Source of the DNA: Mesodorylaimus sp. YZB2_4
Lineage: Eukaryota; Nematoda; Enoplea; Dorylaimida; Dorylaimidae
Reading direction: 5' to 3'
Assembly (NCBI GenBank): GCA_030248295.1
Contig: JASANH010001533.1
Span: forward strand, 62,001 to 126,000
Length of the DNA: 64,000 nucleotides
A model generated the notes under the pieces. The model had not been told where the DNA came from and did no database searches. It worked only from the letters and a program-made list of their open reading frames with translations. How positions within the stretch are numbered: the stretch's first letter is position 1; the number at the start of each line of letters is the position of its first letter. Shown here piece by piece: positions 1 through 11,115 of this stretch. The translations under genes were made by a program, and so were the position numbers.

Positions 1-1167
1 ATTGCTCAAGCGCCAGCCCCAACAATAGCATTTCCAAATGGCCGACACCAGAATGCGACCCAACTGGTTCAGGGTGTACAAGACCAACGGGATACCAAAT
101 AGGGCATAGGCCATGGTGAGGGCCCTTCCTAGATTCGTGACTGCAGTGATATAACCGTATCCCACTGTGGTGTAGATGGTACCGGCGTAGAATATGGACG
201 TCCAATACGTCCAGTCCTTGCCCTCCCCCTCGTCCATGGGCGCTGGTATCGTGCCAGTGAAATTGACCAGAATTTCATTAAATACGCTAAACGAGTCCAG
301 ACTCAAATAAAAACTATCATTTAGGGCAGCAGTTACAAGGCCAAAGAAAGCCTGCAAATCGGAGACAGCGGTTACATTGGTTTCACTGACATTGAAAAAT
401 GGTAAGAAAGTGGAATCGAGATTGGTGAAGTTATAAGATGCTAAAGACACGTTGAAAATAAGTTGATCGATCCTGGCATAATCATAGGTTGCTAATCGTT
501 GAGATACATGATCAGTGTGCCAAGCTTCGACCAAACTGACCATTAAGCTGACCGTGTTATTCCTTTCCAATTCAGCCATCCATTCACGCTTGGCTCGTTC
601 GCGCGAAGCTGCTGCTTCCCTTCCGCGACCTTCCAAAGCCCAGAACACACCCCCTCCAGTTGCAGAGTAGATGATAAGGATCAGAAACGGAATAAAATGA
701 TTGGCTCGTTTACGCCAAATTGAACTGGCGAAAAATCGCGCCAGAACTCGGCGAACACGATTTGGACGACGTTGACGTCGATTCTTTGCAATGCCATTTT
801 CAAAGCTATTGACTGGTGCTACGACATTATCGCTACTACCTATCTTCTCCTTCCTATAGGTCGGGTCGTGATCAGGCGATCGATTAGAATTAAAATCGTT
901 GGTGAAAACCACAGCAGAGACTCGTAAGATTTGTTCTTCCGTTTCCTCTTCGTCCGCTCTTTGTCGTCTCTGATCGATCGTACTCGGTGATTGCACATTG
1001 CTTTTGTGCGCAGTGCTTATTAGAGTAGTTGACGGAGTGCCTTCGGGAGACATGATTGGAGAAGATGCGATTGCAAAAGCAGCTCTCTTTTCGTCGCCTG
1101 GCACAGCATAGTAATGATCGCCACGATTCAAAGTGGCTGGGTTATACGGGCCTTTGCCAAGCATCAT
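1..1167 (-). CDS. Two-pore-domain (K2P/TWK) potassium channel, 5' part, cut by window edge
   Basis: Plasma-membrane K+ leak channel of the K2P family. The frame is open for 389 codons from ATG 1167 down to base 1, with no intron. Residues 1-150 are a hydrophilic cytoplasmic N-terminus. M1 lies at about 157-180 (FIPFLILIIYSATGGGVFW). An unusually long extracellular cap follows (about 180-318) with seven N-x-S/T sequons. The first pore helix and selectivity filter TTVGYG sit at 333-338, and M2 follows (TMAYALFGIPLVLYTLNQLG). The second pore and M3/M4 lie beyond the window. The start is the first of two adjacent ATGs; the base context is unremarkable. A second K2P gene lies on the same strand about 10 kb away, so the two may be dispersed paralogues. 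Family assignment is very secure; subtype is not. Confidence 0.93.
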   Translation of the reverse strand, partial: MMLGKGPYNPATLNRGDHYYAVPGDEKRAAFAIASSPIMSPEGTPSTTLISTAHKSNVQSPSTIDQRRQRADEEETEEQILRVSAVVFTNDFNSNRSPDHDPTYRKEKIGSSDNVVAPVNSFENGIAKNRRQRRPNRVRRVLARFFASSIWRKRANHFIPFLILIIYSATGGGVFWALEGRGREAAASRERAKREWMAELERNNTVSLMVSLVEAWHTDHVSQRLATYDYARIDQLIFNVSLASYNFTNLDSTFLPFFNVSETNVTAVSDLQAFFGLVTAALNDSFYLSLDSFSVFNEILVNFTGTIPAPMDEGEGKDWTYWTSIFYAGTIYTTVGYGYITAVTNLGRALTMAYALFGIPLVLYTLNQLGRILVSAIWKCYCWGWRLSN

Positions 1168-3500
1168 CCTTTCCCAAGATCAATTATCGCAACACCTGAT
1201 TAGCTCTTGCTTCACCAACTTTAAAATAATCCTCGGTTAAGCCTGCGTAGATTTTATCAGGGCCGTTTCGATCGTCTTTCCAGTTCCAGGCGAAGAGGAC
1301 CTTAGAAGGGAGGATAAGCGAAAAGCCTGCCACACTGCAGTCCGTTTTCGAAAGCTTGTCTCTCAATCACTGGCAAAGGGGGAATGTATCAATCGTCTTT
1401 CCACCAATTTGTTTGGCCTAACGACCAGCCCAAAGAGGACATTCGAAACTTGGCTCGACACTGGATCGAACTTTGTGTCTTCTAATAATTTATATGGTTC
1501 CACTGGGCAAACTTTGAGTGGTGTGCAACTAAAATGTACGACCAGACTGATTTCGGGCAATATTGGAACCCAAGTAGAGCGAAACTAGATTATTAGGTTT
1601 TCCGAGTTTCAAACTAGCTAATCAACGCTAGTTTTTTCCAAGAGAGGTCGGACTGGTTTTTTAGAAACACATTTGGAGTAGTGGAAATTAGCTTTTGTGG
1701 GATCCGTGAGTGTCCCTCCCTTGAATATTTAGCGAAGACGGAGGCTCAGATGACGGCCATCGAAATAAGAGGGTGTCAATAATGAATTTTGCCTCATTTT
1801 CCTTTCATCTTGTTTGCCTTGCAGGCTAAAGGGTGGCAGCTGAGGCTCGGTTTCCTGTTAAGAAAGTTGATGGGAAAAGAAAAGAAATTGGTTGTTTTTC
1901 GAAGCAGGCCAATAGGAAGGCACTAAATGAAAGATAACCTGGATGGATGTATTACAGTGGAACACGATATAACCAATTAAAACGTTGAAAGCGTCGTTTT
2001 CTCAAATGCTAAGATCGAGTTCGCCATTTCCAGTCTGTCTCCACATCCTGAGGGAAATCAAGCGGCCAAATCGTCTGGTGTACATAACATTAGCCATGGC
2101 TTACACTTGTCAAAGTGCCACTGGAAACTTCTGTACTATGCAAGAGGCACTCGTGCAGTGCAGACCTCTCGATCATGGGTAAGTATATGAAACTGACAGG
2201 GGAAAATGTTTTCATTCGTATCTCTCGTCTGACCTGAAGAATAGGCATGTTGAAAGGCAGGTGTAAACGGAATTGATAATGCCCAGCCGCAACGCTAACT
2301 ATGTATAACTATAGTCTTCAGCTGAAAGCCAGGCCTGGGGAGTTCGATTAGAACCTAGGCGGGCCAGTTTAAAAAAAAATGATTGAAAAAGAGCGCAGAG
2401 ACTGCGGTTGTCCGCAACATTCTACAAATCGTGGCATGACAAATCTTTTGATGGCAGCAGTACACCTAGCATGGTCATCAATCGAGCAGCTCTCTTATCG
2501 ATGACGACGATCCCAAAGGTCCGCGATTGCATGATGGAAAGCACCTAATTCTTGAACTTTCGCCATAGATTATAGAGAGCATCGAGATAAATAACGAGAC
2601 AGTCCTTTCGTGCTTCGCAGAAGACTGCATGCGACAAGTGACATTTCTTTTGCTTTTTTTCAAAGCATGCTTTCAATATAGTTATTTCGTTAGCCCTTTG
2701 GCTTCCATAGGGCGTTTTTTATAGCGCATGAGCAAGGTCAAAAAAGCGTGTAGGTCAACGACTTGACAGCTGACAGGAGCAGTGATCGAATTTCGAGAGG
2801 CTAAACTAACGAGGGAACTAACACAATATACAGCTTGGCTACGCAGTGAAAGGTACATCATTTTGAGTTCTCGGCGTGGCTAAACTCACATTGGTGTCGC
2901 TCTGATAGCCTGTGGTTGACTGGTGATCACGCAAGGACATATTTTTTGTCATTTTACATGTCTGATGTTGCATTTGATCAAGAGCCTATCTAGCAGATTC
3001 AATAAAATTTCGGATCGGGTGCATACGAGCAATGATTGCCTTTGCGCCTGGCTAGCTTGAACACTTCGACTGTCGCCACGCTGCTGGCTTTTCAGGCTTT
3101 GACCTCATCACGCAGCCAGTGGCGCGGGTGGAAAGCAGAGTTGTGATGAAGCTGTGCTGGAATGATAGCGTGCGTCCGCGTGTATCCGAATGATAGTGTA
3201 ATGATGCATACTTCTGGTCGGGCGTGTGCATTGCTATGCTAGAGAGGCTGTTGGTTGACTGTCACCGAGAGTAGTAGTGTACGTGCGTTTCGGGAATATC
3301 TGTGTGGTCAATAATCGAGTATGGCTCATCGTAGTCTGTGCACGTTTGGTGAGTTCGGTTCCGGGTTGTGAGTCCTCATACTACAACCTGAAGTCCCTGA
3401 GAACCCGAGCCCGTAGACAAGTGGTTAGGCGAGCCACATTGGGGATCGTCACTACATTTTTGGGGGCCGTCTCGGTCTTGGCGAGGGGAGAAAGAGATTC
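1168..3500. other. Gene-free stretch upstream of K2P channel
   Basis: I see no convincing coding exon here. Short open frames exist but lack family motifs and paired splice sites. Positions 2322-2366 contain a tRNA 3'-half-like string (gggagttcgattagaacc) without a matching 5' half. The promoter of the K2P gene at 1-1167 should lie just above 1167, but I cannot place it. Confidence 0.5.
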
Positions 3501-3567
3501 TCGAGGTAAGAGTTTTCGGTGACGTTCCGAGCGTGTTGCCTCGTTCGTTTGTGCTTCCTGTTTTGGT

Positions 3568-3785
3568 TGCACTGGAGACGGACTTCCTTTTGTGAGAGCT
3601 TTCGTTGAAGTACCTTGGTGAGCTCGGAGACGAGTTTTTTGGTTCGTTTGCGTGGCCGTTGAGGTTTTCGCTGGAGACGAATGTAGCTCTCAGTGATTTC
3701 GTTTGCGGGTCCCAGTTGGGCTTCGCTGGAGACGATTTCACGCTGAACCCGTTTCCGAGCCGTTTTGTTTCGCTGGAGACGAGGC
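3568..3785 (+). repeat. Imperfect tandem repeat ahead of gag-like ORF
   Basis: The motif gctggagacga (or actggagacgg) recurs at about 3571, 3670, 3725 and 3772, each time within a longer similar block, at spacings of about 100, 55 and 47 bases. It lies just 5' of the gag-like frame that starts at 3842, where a retroelement would carry its LTR or leader. I infer it belongs to that element. Confidence 0.55.
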
Positions 3786-3841
3786 AGTAATCGTTGTGAA
3801 AGGTGACGGTTGCAGTTCGGAGTAACGGTCGATACACAGAG

Positions 3842-5013
3842 ATGGATGAGAACGAGGACATTTTCGCTAATAATGGCGAAGGGGGAGGTAATGCTCCTCA
3901 AGTGGTACAGGTAGTTCCGCAAGGATTCATGGAAGCGCTGACTGCCTTGACGACCCAGATGCAGAACCTGACCGTGGTCGTGCAACAAATGCAGCAAAAC
4001 GCTGGGAACCAGCAGGGAAACGCTCTGAATGTTGCAAATCCACAAATAAACGCGGTAAACCAGAATGTTGGAGCAAACGTTCCGGTTGGGACTCGCGGCG
4101 AGCCCGTACGTGTAACCCTCGTGCCTGGTAGGCCATGGAGTGGGAGAGAGTAATCGATTCTCTCCCCTGGCTGGGAAACGTCAACCCCTCGGGTTGATGT
4201 TTCAGCCGTAGGTATAGTCGCAAGACTATCCTGCTCCAGTCGGAGTTTTTGTCCCGCCGACTTCGGTCGGCCGCCTCCCTCCTACGCCTGCCAGGCTTGG
4301 TTACATACGGAAGAGGCAGCCTTTCCATTCGATGTACGAGAAGGAGCCACCACGTGGGAAAGCGGAGGAGGATGTGCATCGATACTTTGAGACGTTCAAA
4401 TACCTGTCGGGTTTAGTACCAGGCAGTACCAGGCATGACTGATGCGATCCGACTGACAGAGTTAAAGAAATGTCTGCGTGACAAAGCCTTGGATGTTTTC
4501 CGAAGTGGGAATGCGACGCAGACGGGTACGTACGCGAACGCGAGGGCATATTTGACTGAGAGGTTAGTCCCAGGTCATCAGCGCACAGTTTATCGTCAAA
4601 CGTTCACTGCCAAGCAAAAGGGGAAGGAATCGGTTAGTGATTTCGTTCGCGAGTTGCGTCGGTTAGCGGATTTAGCTTTCCCGGACGCAGGCCGAGACGC
4701 TAAAGACCTGTTGATCAGGGAGAGGTTGATCAACGGAACCACGTTCAGCACTAGAGAGGACCTGAACTATGAGATATGGAAGGCAGCCCAGACTTCAGGA
4801 GGGACTCTGGATGAAGTACTGCAGGCGATGCAAACTGCGGAGACAATACAGAATTCCGTTTCTGTTCTTCCAGTGCAAATACAAGCTCCGGCGGACACGT
4901 TCAAGCATGCGATAAGCCAGGTCAGCTTGATGACGGGCGAACGGTACGGAGCGTCGCGTGTCAGTCAGTTTTCAACAGATCAGTTTCCGCTCTTAAAATT
5001 AGTTGTCACGTAA
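3842..5013 (+). mobile_element. Decayed gag region of an LTR-type retroelement
   Basis: A frame opens at ATG 3842 with an Asn/Gln-rich N-terminal part and stops at 4153. Coding resemblance resumes at about 4334 and then, in another frame, at 4435-5013. The second half has the helical, charged composition of retrotransposon gag domains (a segment like the gag 'ALEWF / YRQTF..QKGKESVSDFVREL' region). The two halves are separated by a stop and by an unrelated short repeat (4140-4306) that has a second copy at 33.0 kb, so this copy is broken. No zinc knuckle, protease or reverse transcriptase follows before the similarity ends near 4900. It is a dead fragment. I do not attempt to rebuild the protein. 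Confidence 0.6.
4140..4306 (+). repeat. Short dispersed repeat, copy 1 (inserted in gag remnant)
   Basis: This runs from a gtgggagagag-type start to a gcttggttacat end and matches the reverse complement of 33020-33142. Shared blocks include gggagagag, the gtatagtcgcaagact region and the terminal ccaggcttggttacat. Copy 1 has an extra GC-rich insert near 4240-4285. The 3' end (gcctgccaggcttggtt) is a near palindrome. It is a small non-coding mobile or repeated unit; class unknown. Confidence 0.6.
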
Positions 5014-5659
5014 TACTGTAAGGTTATTGATTCGTAGAAAGCTGTTGTCGCCATTTTTACCTCGGTCACTGATGATACAAGGCCTGGCGAGAGACCACCG
5101 AGAGATAAGTACGGCTCGCAATTATATGGGTACCTAGTAGCTTACAGCACCGTCAACCACTGATTGTGAGTATATAATTTGTAAATAAGCCTGTGAATAC
5201 GAAATCTGCCAAATGCGCTTAGGACGATCAGGAAACTCACCCTGGACTTTTGAGGACGCATCGCGAACTGATTTTATGCTCAGCGTCCACGCGGACACAG
5301 AATGGCCAAATAAGGGTTTGGATTGTGTACCTGTGGCTTACATTGGCAATTATCACTGGCAATCGACAACGCGAAGTAGTGTCTTAAAAGATCGTTGAGC
5401 CTACGGTTATACCCAGTGTCGCAAAATAACAGCTGGATGATTTCAAGAATCCTAAGCCCTGGCCCCAAAACAGTAGCCATAGGATCCCGTGGTTCTGCAG
5501 AGACTGGGCGCACTAGACTTGGCAGATCACTACCCTCTGATCGCAAGTTTTTCCATATTAGTTTGTAAATATCTAATGAGCTTGTGCTAAGGTCATTTTT
5601 GACCTCAAATTTAGTTATTTTCTAGACATCAACCATTTGCATTAGCTGCATGTTGACCT
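5014..5659. other. Gene-free stretch between gag and Harbinger remnants
   Basis: No gene is visible. Short open frames at 5213-5398 and 5280-5546 overlap on opposite strands, and neither resembles a known family. Confidence 0.45.
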
Positions 5660-6100
5660 CTATCGCATTAAGAAGTGCGAGTGCGGTGGGGGGCAGTCAC
5701 TTATAGAAATTGCTTCGATCGACTGTAATTTTTTTTTCACGCCACGTGAGACGGACAAGCACATCAAAAGCTCATCAGCACCCGTCGATTTTGAAACACT
5801 TAATAATGTATCTACAACTACTTCTAAAAAACTTCCTGTCGCGTAAAATCGTAGTGCAATCGATAAATGCGTCTCAGTCGATAAGGCATATTGTCGATTC
5901 GTTGTGCGGCCAAAGTCATCGTCTAAAAGTCCACTAATAACTCGGGAAGTATCTTTCGAAAAGCGATACTTTTTTCGAAATTCTTCGTTTGAGTAATAAT
6001 CACATGGATTGATTCTCGAGGGAACCCGTCTTGCAGGCCTCTGATTTGGACGATTTGCACGATATTGAGGAAAAATCGGCATGAATGGCAAATAATTCAT
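5660..6100 (-). pseudogene. PIF/Harbinger (HARBI1-like) transposase N-terminal remnant
   Basis: A 146-codon frame from ATG 6100 matches the N-terminal region of Harbinger transposase-derived nucleases: a helix with KKYRFSKDTSRVISGLL, then LSTETHLSIALRFYATGSF, then a 'SKST' helix typical of HARBI1 (ALRFYATGSF is a family hallmark). The DDE catalytic domain, which should follow, is absent; the frame drifts into unrelated sequence and stops at 5660. This is a 5' fragment of a transposase gene and is not expected to be active. Confidence 0.75.
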
Positions 6101-6294
6101 TGCTGATTACGATCGCAACACACAAATAGAATCGACAAACTCAAGATAAGGTACCTCCCGACCTACCTTAACTTTTGCCCACTTAACTGGAAAATGAAGG
6201 ACCCACTAACGATAAGTCAAGTCCTTTCGGCGAACGCTCCTCAAAGTTAAGTGCCATAATTAAGTGGTACCTTAGCTTAAATGACAACTTAAGT

Positions 6295-7427
6295 ATGTTC
6301 GGCAAAGCGGGCCCTGGACGCCGAATTCTGTTGTTACGACATGGTGAGCGGGTAGATCGCGTTTTTTCGAATCAGAAAGACTGGGTTGACGAGTAAGGCA
6401 GTAGCTTCCTCATTCAATTTCATGCAAGATAGCCGCTTTTCAGATCTTTTATGCCCTACTGTGTGTACAAGCGTTTGGACACGAACATGCCCCGAACTCT
6501 TCCTCTCCGTTCCAAAGACCCCGAAATGAATTACGACGTGGCCGACTACAACTTCGACGTCCCTTTTACGGCAGTGGGCGAGGGGTCGGCCGAAGCTTTG
6601 GGTTATCACTCGTCATTCACTCAATGAAATACTCGTCGCCTTCACTGCGTTGTCTTCAAACAGTCACCCGCTTTTTGACAGGCAGGAAAGGCATTCCACG
6701 CGCACTTGTATCTTTCACTGCCCGCTTTTGTAGGACTGAAAATGTAAGTGATGATCATTTATGGCCACTAAAAATCGATGCCGGTCTGCTCGATTTCTGC
6801 GGTTTCAATGAATACCTGTTCTCGGGTATTCCCGTTTTTTTTAACCGGCTTGGACGAACAAACGAGGGATACTCACGAGCACCATTTACAAGTAGGTCAG
6901 CCGTGAGACCACTCCAGTCCACTTGATGCTGTACTCCATTTTCTAGGCCATCGATGACCAGGGACAACCTGGAACCTGGCGAAAGTATGCAAGCTTTCTA
7001 CAGCAGAGTCGAAAAAGCGATGAAGCATATTCTCAACGAAAACTCTCGTCCTCACCGTAAGTCCCTGTCAGCAGTGATAAATGAACTCAGAGGATCCATT
7101 TCAGCGAAACTGGGCAACCCCTCGATTCTGATCGCCACACACGCCCCTTTCGTAAACACGGCCTGCCAAGTCCTCCTCAAACAATCCCCTCGCGATGACG
7201 AACGAATGAAGAATGTGGCCAACTACCTCAAATACATCGGCACATTGGCACTGGAAGAAGAGGCCAAGGATAAGTGGCGACTGATTCCACCCCCAGTGCG
7301 CACTTTCCGCTACGCGACCTTTCCGAATAAGTTGCGTCCGATCGTCATGCTGGCGGTTTGCAACTTTTGCTTGATACTTATGTATGTTGGCGCATCTCAT
7401 GTGATAGCATCCCTCGCCCTCGAGTGA
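6295..7427 (+). CDS. UBASH3/phosphoglycerate-mutase-like histidine phosphatase, with frameshift
   Basis: Histidine phosphatase superfamily, closest in layout to UBASH3/TULA C-terminal domains. Exon 1 (6295-6392) holds the catalytic motif LLLRHGERVDRVF. A 51-nt intron (6393-6443) leads to exon 2 (6444-6895), which carries NMPRTLP, FDVPFTAVGE and YSSPSLRCLQT, all in family order. A 51-nt intron (6896-6946) leads to exon 3 (6947-7427), with ESMQAFYSRV and the second-His segment SILIATHAPF. A further 48-nt GTAAGT...TTTCAG intron (7057-7104) is possible and phase-neutral. Between FTAVGEGSAEALG and SLVIHSMKYSSPSL the frame changes by one base near the GGG at 6600-6602, so the protein is broken as written. 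It could be a recent pseudogene or a sequence error, since everything else is intact. There is no SH3 or UBA domain upstream. Confidence 0.8.
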
Positions 7428-8349
7428 TGTTGCTCTCTTTTCTGATGGAACGGCCACTTGAGAAAGGGCTCATCAAAGAGACAAAGTCATTCAAGCAATT
7501 TTCGACCAAGAAAGAACACAATAATCCTGGTGGGCACCAAGAGATGCCGTGCGGTTTCTTGTCCCTCCGCTGTGTCCGCTGCTTCCACTTATAGGTTCCT
7601 GACTTCAGTGAGCTAGAGATGTGCTGCACGAACGCATTGCGTGAAAGGCATAACACGGTGCAAATTCCATTAACTCGTCAAATAAAACCGGCTCTCCTAC
7701 TGGGTATCGAATGTCTGCAATCTGTTCATCTGGTTGTTTTTACTCGGTGCCAGAAGACAGGTGTCAAAAGCAAGAAGTCAATTATTGTTCTTTTTTCTAT
7801 AGTCCCCACCTGTGGGGAGGATTTGCGTGTAGCAACGCGATTCGAGGGGCCAGCTGGGTGAGACTACTTCCTGATCAAGTTCTTGCCATACTGGCGCCGT
7901 TTTCCGTGATCGTTTCTAAAAATGCTGGTATTTTTGGCAGTTTTTGTTGAAGATACCTGCTGCTGCGGTATTTCCTGCTGATTGGCCACCCTACAGGCAC
8001 TGTAGTCGCGGTAGCGTAAGGGGGAAGATAAAATCTAGTTTATGCACCATAAGAATGATGCGCCGCTGCTACCTTTGCCCTTTCAGGCCTATCTAAACAT
8101 CAGGTATTTCATGCTGACTAGTTCCTTGTTTTTTCTTTGTTTGCGATGTTGTACTGATAACCTCGTGTTGGTACCTTTGCCAGTCTCATGCCTGCGCATG
8201 CTCGATGCGGTCAAGAAGTAAACCTCTTCTTATAAGACACGAGCTCTTATAGTAGATTCTCTCTTCCCTCTCATTTCAACATTGCTCGTTCGTTGCAATC
8301 GTGTGCAATCGTCATTTACATCGTTGCTTGGACAGCAACCCAATCGAAA
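7428..8349. other. Gene-free stretch with possible promoter at its 3' end
   Basis: I see no exon with family similarity. The last 120 bases (about 8230-8349) contain a pyrimidine-rich stretch (ctctcttccctctcatttc) and tataagac/ttatagta strings ahead of the ATG at 8350. This would suit a core promoter, but it is only suggestive. Confidence 0.4.
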
Positions 8350-8528
8350 ATGTCTTTGCAACCGCTTTCGGCGGCCACTACGGTGGGCACAACTCTTGAA
8401 ACGTCGCCCAAGTTGGCCTTAAAAGGTAAAAGCTATTGCACCATATGTGCTTACTCTGGTTCTCTCATCTAAAACCTTCCTCTTGTCGCTCAATCAAAAG
8501 AAAAACTTACTTTTTAGAGCGCACGAAG
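8350..8528 (+). CDS. Possible first exon plus 11-nt microexon of an unidentified gene
   Basis: ATG 8350 opens 25 codons (begins MSLQPLSAATTVGTTLETSP) that end in a good donor, aaaag|gtaaaag (exon 8350-8425). A pyrimidine-rich acceptor (tactttttag) precedes an 11-nt candidate microexon (8518-8528, agcgcacgaag) followed by gtaaatg, in phase. I cannot find the downstream exons; the next acceptor (about 8704) opens into repeat-like sequence. A Glu/Asp-rich frame at 9192-9383 could be a last exon but does not connect. The product is not recognised. Confidence 0.3.
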
Positions 8529-8674
8529 GTAAATGAATACTTTTGAAAGAAACTGATGGTCGTTTTCCCGTTTGCAAGAAACGAGTCGTGTCAGCTGAGG
8601 ATCGCAAATTCTTTAAGCTTCTCCACAGCCGAAAAAATCCTCGTGTGGAGTCCTTCGTGTCGTGGTTCGTTTTC

Positions 8675-9153
8675 CGCCAATATCAGATATTTTTTTAAAA
8701 AATTTTTGTAGATTGGGCCCAGTGGCCGCCCTAGTTCCCCCATGGGATTCCCAACCCGTTTCGCCTTTATGTCCCCGTCATATTATGATTGGCGAGGCCG
8801 TGAGTTGACCATCTCTCACGGCTCTGATCGTGAGTGCCTCCACTAGGAGGACCTCCACGCGAGGGCAGCCTGTGCCATCACCAGCATCCCAGGATGATAT
8901 TGGGCGAGCAGGGCGACCTTCCTGACTGGTGTGCGAGAACCAGTTTCGTAGTCGTTCGGCGTCCTCCACTTGACGGCACCCAGTGAGTCGCCCAGAGCCA
9001 GGTGTGCAAGGCCAGCGACGGGCTTACTAAACTGCCGTCCTCAGTCGGAACAGAGCTGCGGCCTCCCGCTCAGGGTTGTTGGCCCAACCAAGCAATGCGG
9101 GACCAACGCCATCGCGGCAACTGAGCCATCGCGGCTCGCCAATATCAGATATT
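8675..9153. repeat. GC-rich insert flanked by 17-bp direct repeat
   Basis: The string cgccaatatcagatatt occurs at 8675-8691 and again at 9137-9153. The second copy forms part of a perfect palindrome with central A (9139-9155, ccaatatcagatattgg). The roughly 445 bases between are richer in GC than their surroundings and hold short overlapping open frames. This looks like an insertion bounded by a target-site duplication, or two copies of a regulatory palindrome. The element class is unknown. Confidence 0.4.
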
Positions 9154-9389
9154 GGTGACGCTGGCCGACAAAGTGCACTACCGATCGTCGTTTGTCGTTG
9201 GAAGCGGCCACTACCGATTTTTTTCGAGTCTTCGAAAAGTCTCAATTTTCGCTGGTTATTCAAGCATTAATTGAGCACACATCCCAGCATGCTGATCCGG
9301 AATCTGAAGATGAAGACAACAAAAATCAAGTGGTGGCAAGTGAGAAGTGGCCACGATGGACAAGTGATAAAGTAAAGACGTGAAGTGAC

Positions 9390-10770
9390 TGGCTGCGTGA
9401 TGTGGGTTGTGTGCGTGACGTGATGAGGGTGCACTGTGGGGCACTGGTTATAGTCTTGGATACATGATTTAGGATATTTGTTGGAATTCACAGATTTTTC
9501 ATCATCCATGACTCCATATCTCCCTCCCCGCCATAGAGGAAAAAATATCGCTGTGATGGTGTGGAAGGACCCCAGTCATCCATGAAAACTCTGGTGCCAT
9601 CTGATCCTTCCTCAGCCATGCATCGTCAATTTATCTTCATATATATAACCTGGTTTCTTTGAGAATATGCACGCCCTCCACGTTACCGCATAGGCCGCGT
9701 GTACGTTCCCAAAGAAAACAGATAGTACGTACAGTATATTCATACCCTTTGGAGCTGCATATGTGTTGGTGGCAAAGATCGAAATCAGGCGTTGCGCGTA
9801 ATGGCATTTCGCTTGAGTGTGATCAGGTAATACTCTGAATGCCGGAACGACGGTCACTTTTAAAATTAGGCAAAACTGAAGTCGGGCATTCCATTCTACA
9901 AAACAAGTTTTAAATATCGTAAAAAACTTTAATTCTGTTTGCGTGCATTCTCGATTCATAAGCATAAGACGTATTGGTAAAGCATGCATAGATTAAATGA
10001 GAAGCCCGTACGCTTACTTCCGAGTAGTACGATTGCTGGAGCTTCCATGACAGCGAATGTTACGCTGACCACTCAGGAAAGCTCACGTGCGTGGTCTTCA
10101 CCCCTTTGCGCTTTGGTAGTGAACAGGGGTGAAGCGTAGTGAACACGCCTCGGGTTGGCTGATGCTTGGACTTGAATCGAGGCAAGCTACACTTCGCACA
10201 AGCACCCTATTGCTTTCTGAAGTTCAGTTTGACGATCATACGCTTGCTCCTGTCCAGACTAGGTCTAGTAATTCCAGTTTTGAGTCGACGCAGTCTTTGA
10301 CCTATATCGCTTAAATGAGATGGTTTCAAGCTGATTTTCAAAAAGGGCTTCTCATTTTCTCATGGATAGTGCGCGATTATTTTTCTGCGACGGCACAAGG
10401 CACACGAATCCTACTGTAAGTACTCGTATAAACTCTGATAGTGGCTGATTGCGAGTTTTGTACAATGTCAGGCCTCGCGCGGTTTCATGTACTGTACTCA
10501 CAGCGAATGCAAAGTTAGAGTGACATCATGCAGTAGTAGGGTGCATTCAGTGGGTGATTAGTCAGCATCATTGTGAGCTAGCTACAAACTAACTTACCTT
10601 TGCATCTGTCCGAGTCCCCATCGGGGCACTCAGCGGGGTCAAACCAGAGTAGGCTGTCCAAGCTGCCCACCAAAATGGTTCCTTCATCTACTGCTTTTCC
10701 TAATCTTTCGAACTGTTATGTTACTGGCGACTTGTTGTCCGCAACCCACTGTCAAATCACTGAAAAAAAG
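9390..10770. other. Gene-free stretch
   Basis: The longest frame (9612-9989, minus) encodes no recognisable domain and has ordinary non-coding composition. I see no spliced gene. Confidence 0.45.
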
Positions 10771-10775
10771 AAATC

Positions 10776-10862
10776 AGGTACCCGGGCTTCTATCCCGGGA
10801 CCTCGCGATTGACAGGCAGGCAACTCCAGTAATCACCAGACTCCGCGAGGCCATTGCGGCCT
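10776..10862 (-). repeat. tRNA-like repeat, degenerate
   Basis: On the minus strand this begins with ggcctcgcgg and ends in a paired T-arm-like segment (cccggg, 7-nt loop, cccggg). The B box is poor and the anticodon arm does not close. It shares a ggcctcgYgg-type head with the neighbouring copy at 11033-11115, which suggests a tRNA-derived SINE family rather than functional tRNA genes. Confidence 0.4.
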
Positions 10863-11032
10863 TTGCCCTCAACATATGCGAAGATAGAGGAGGGGGGGGG
10901 TAAGAATTTTAGACCCGGTTGCGATAGCCGCTACAAACTCTCGTGTCATTATCTTCATGTTTTACCACATCACCAAAGGCTTATGCGCACTCGAGGGTGA
11001 AGGGACAAATTTTACACTAAATTATTTACCGG

Positions 11033-11115
11033 CCCGCGAGTCGAACACTCGCCCGTAACTTCGCACCTGGCGTGAGAGACAGACGCTTAACCCACCAGGC
11101 CACGAGGCCGGGTAC
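11033..11115 (-). repeat. tRNA-derived repeat or tRNA pseudogene
   Basis: The minus strand carries an A-box-like tggcctggtgggttaag, a B-box-like gtgttcgactcgc, and ends that pair as a 7-bp acceptor stem (ccggcct with gggccgg). The anticodon stem is poor and the variable region is long, so I do not assign an anticodon. It is probably a SINE head or decayed tRNA. Confidence 0.5.

Noticed and set aside
3376..4379. Long minus-strand frames opposite the gag remnant
   Set aside because: Mirror-frame shadows of the gag and its repeat leader, with no motif of their own.
9612..9989. 125-codon minus-strand frame
   Set aside because: No domain, no splice context, and composition like the flanking non-coding DNA.
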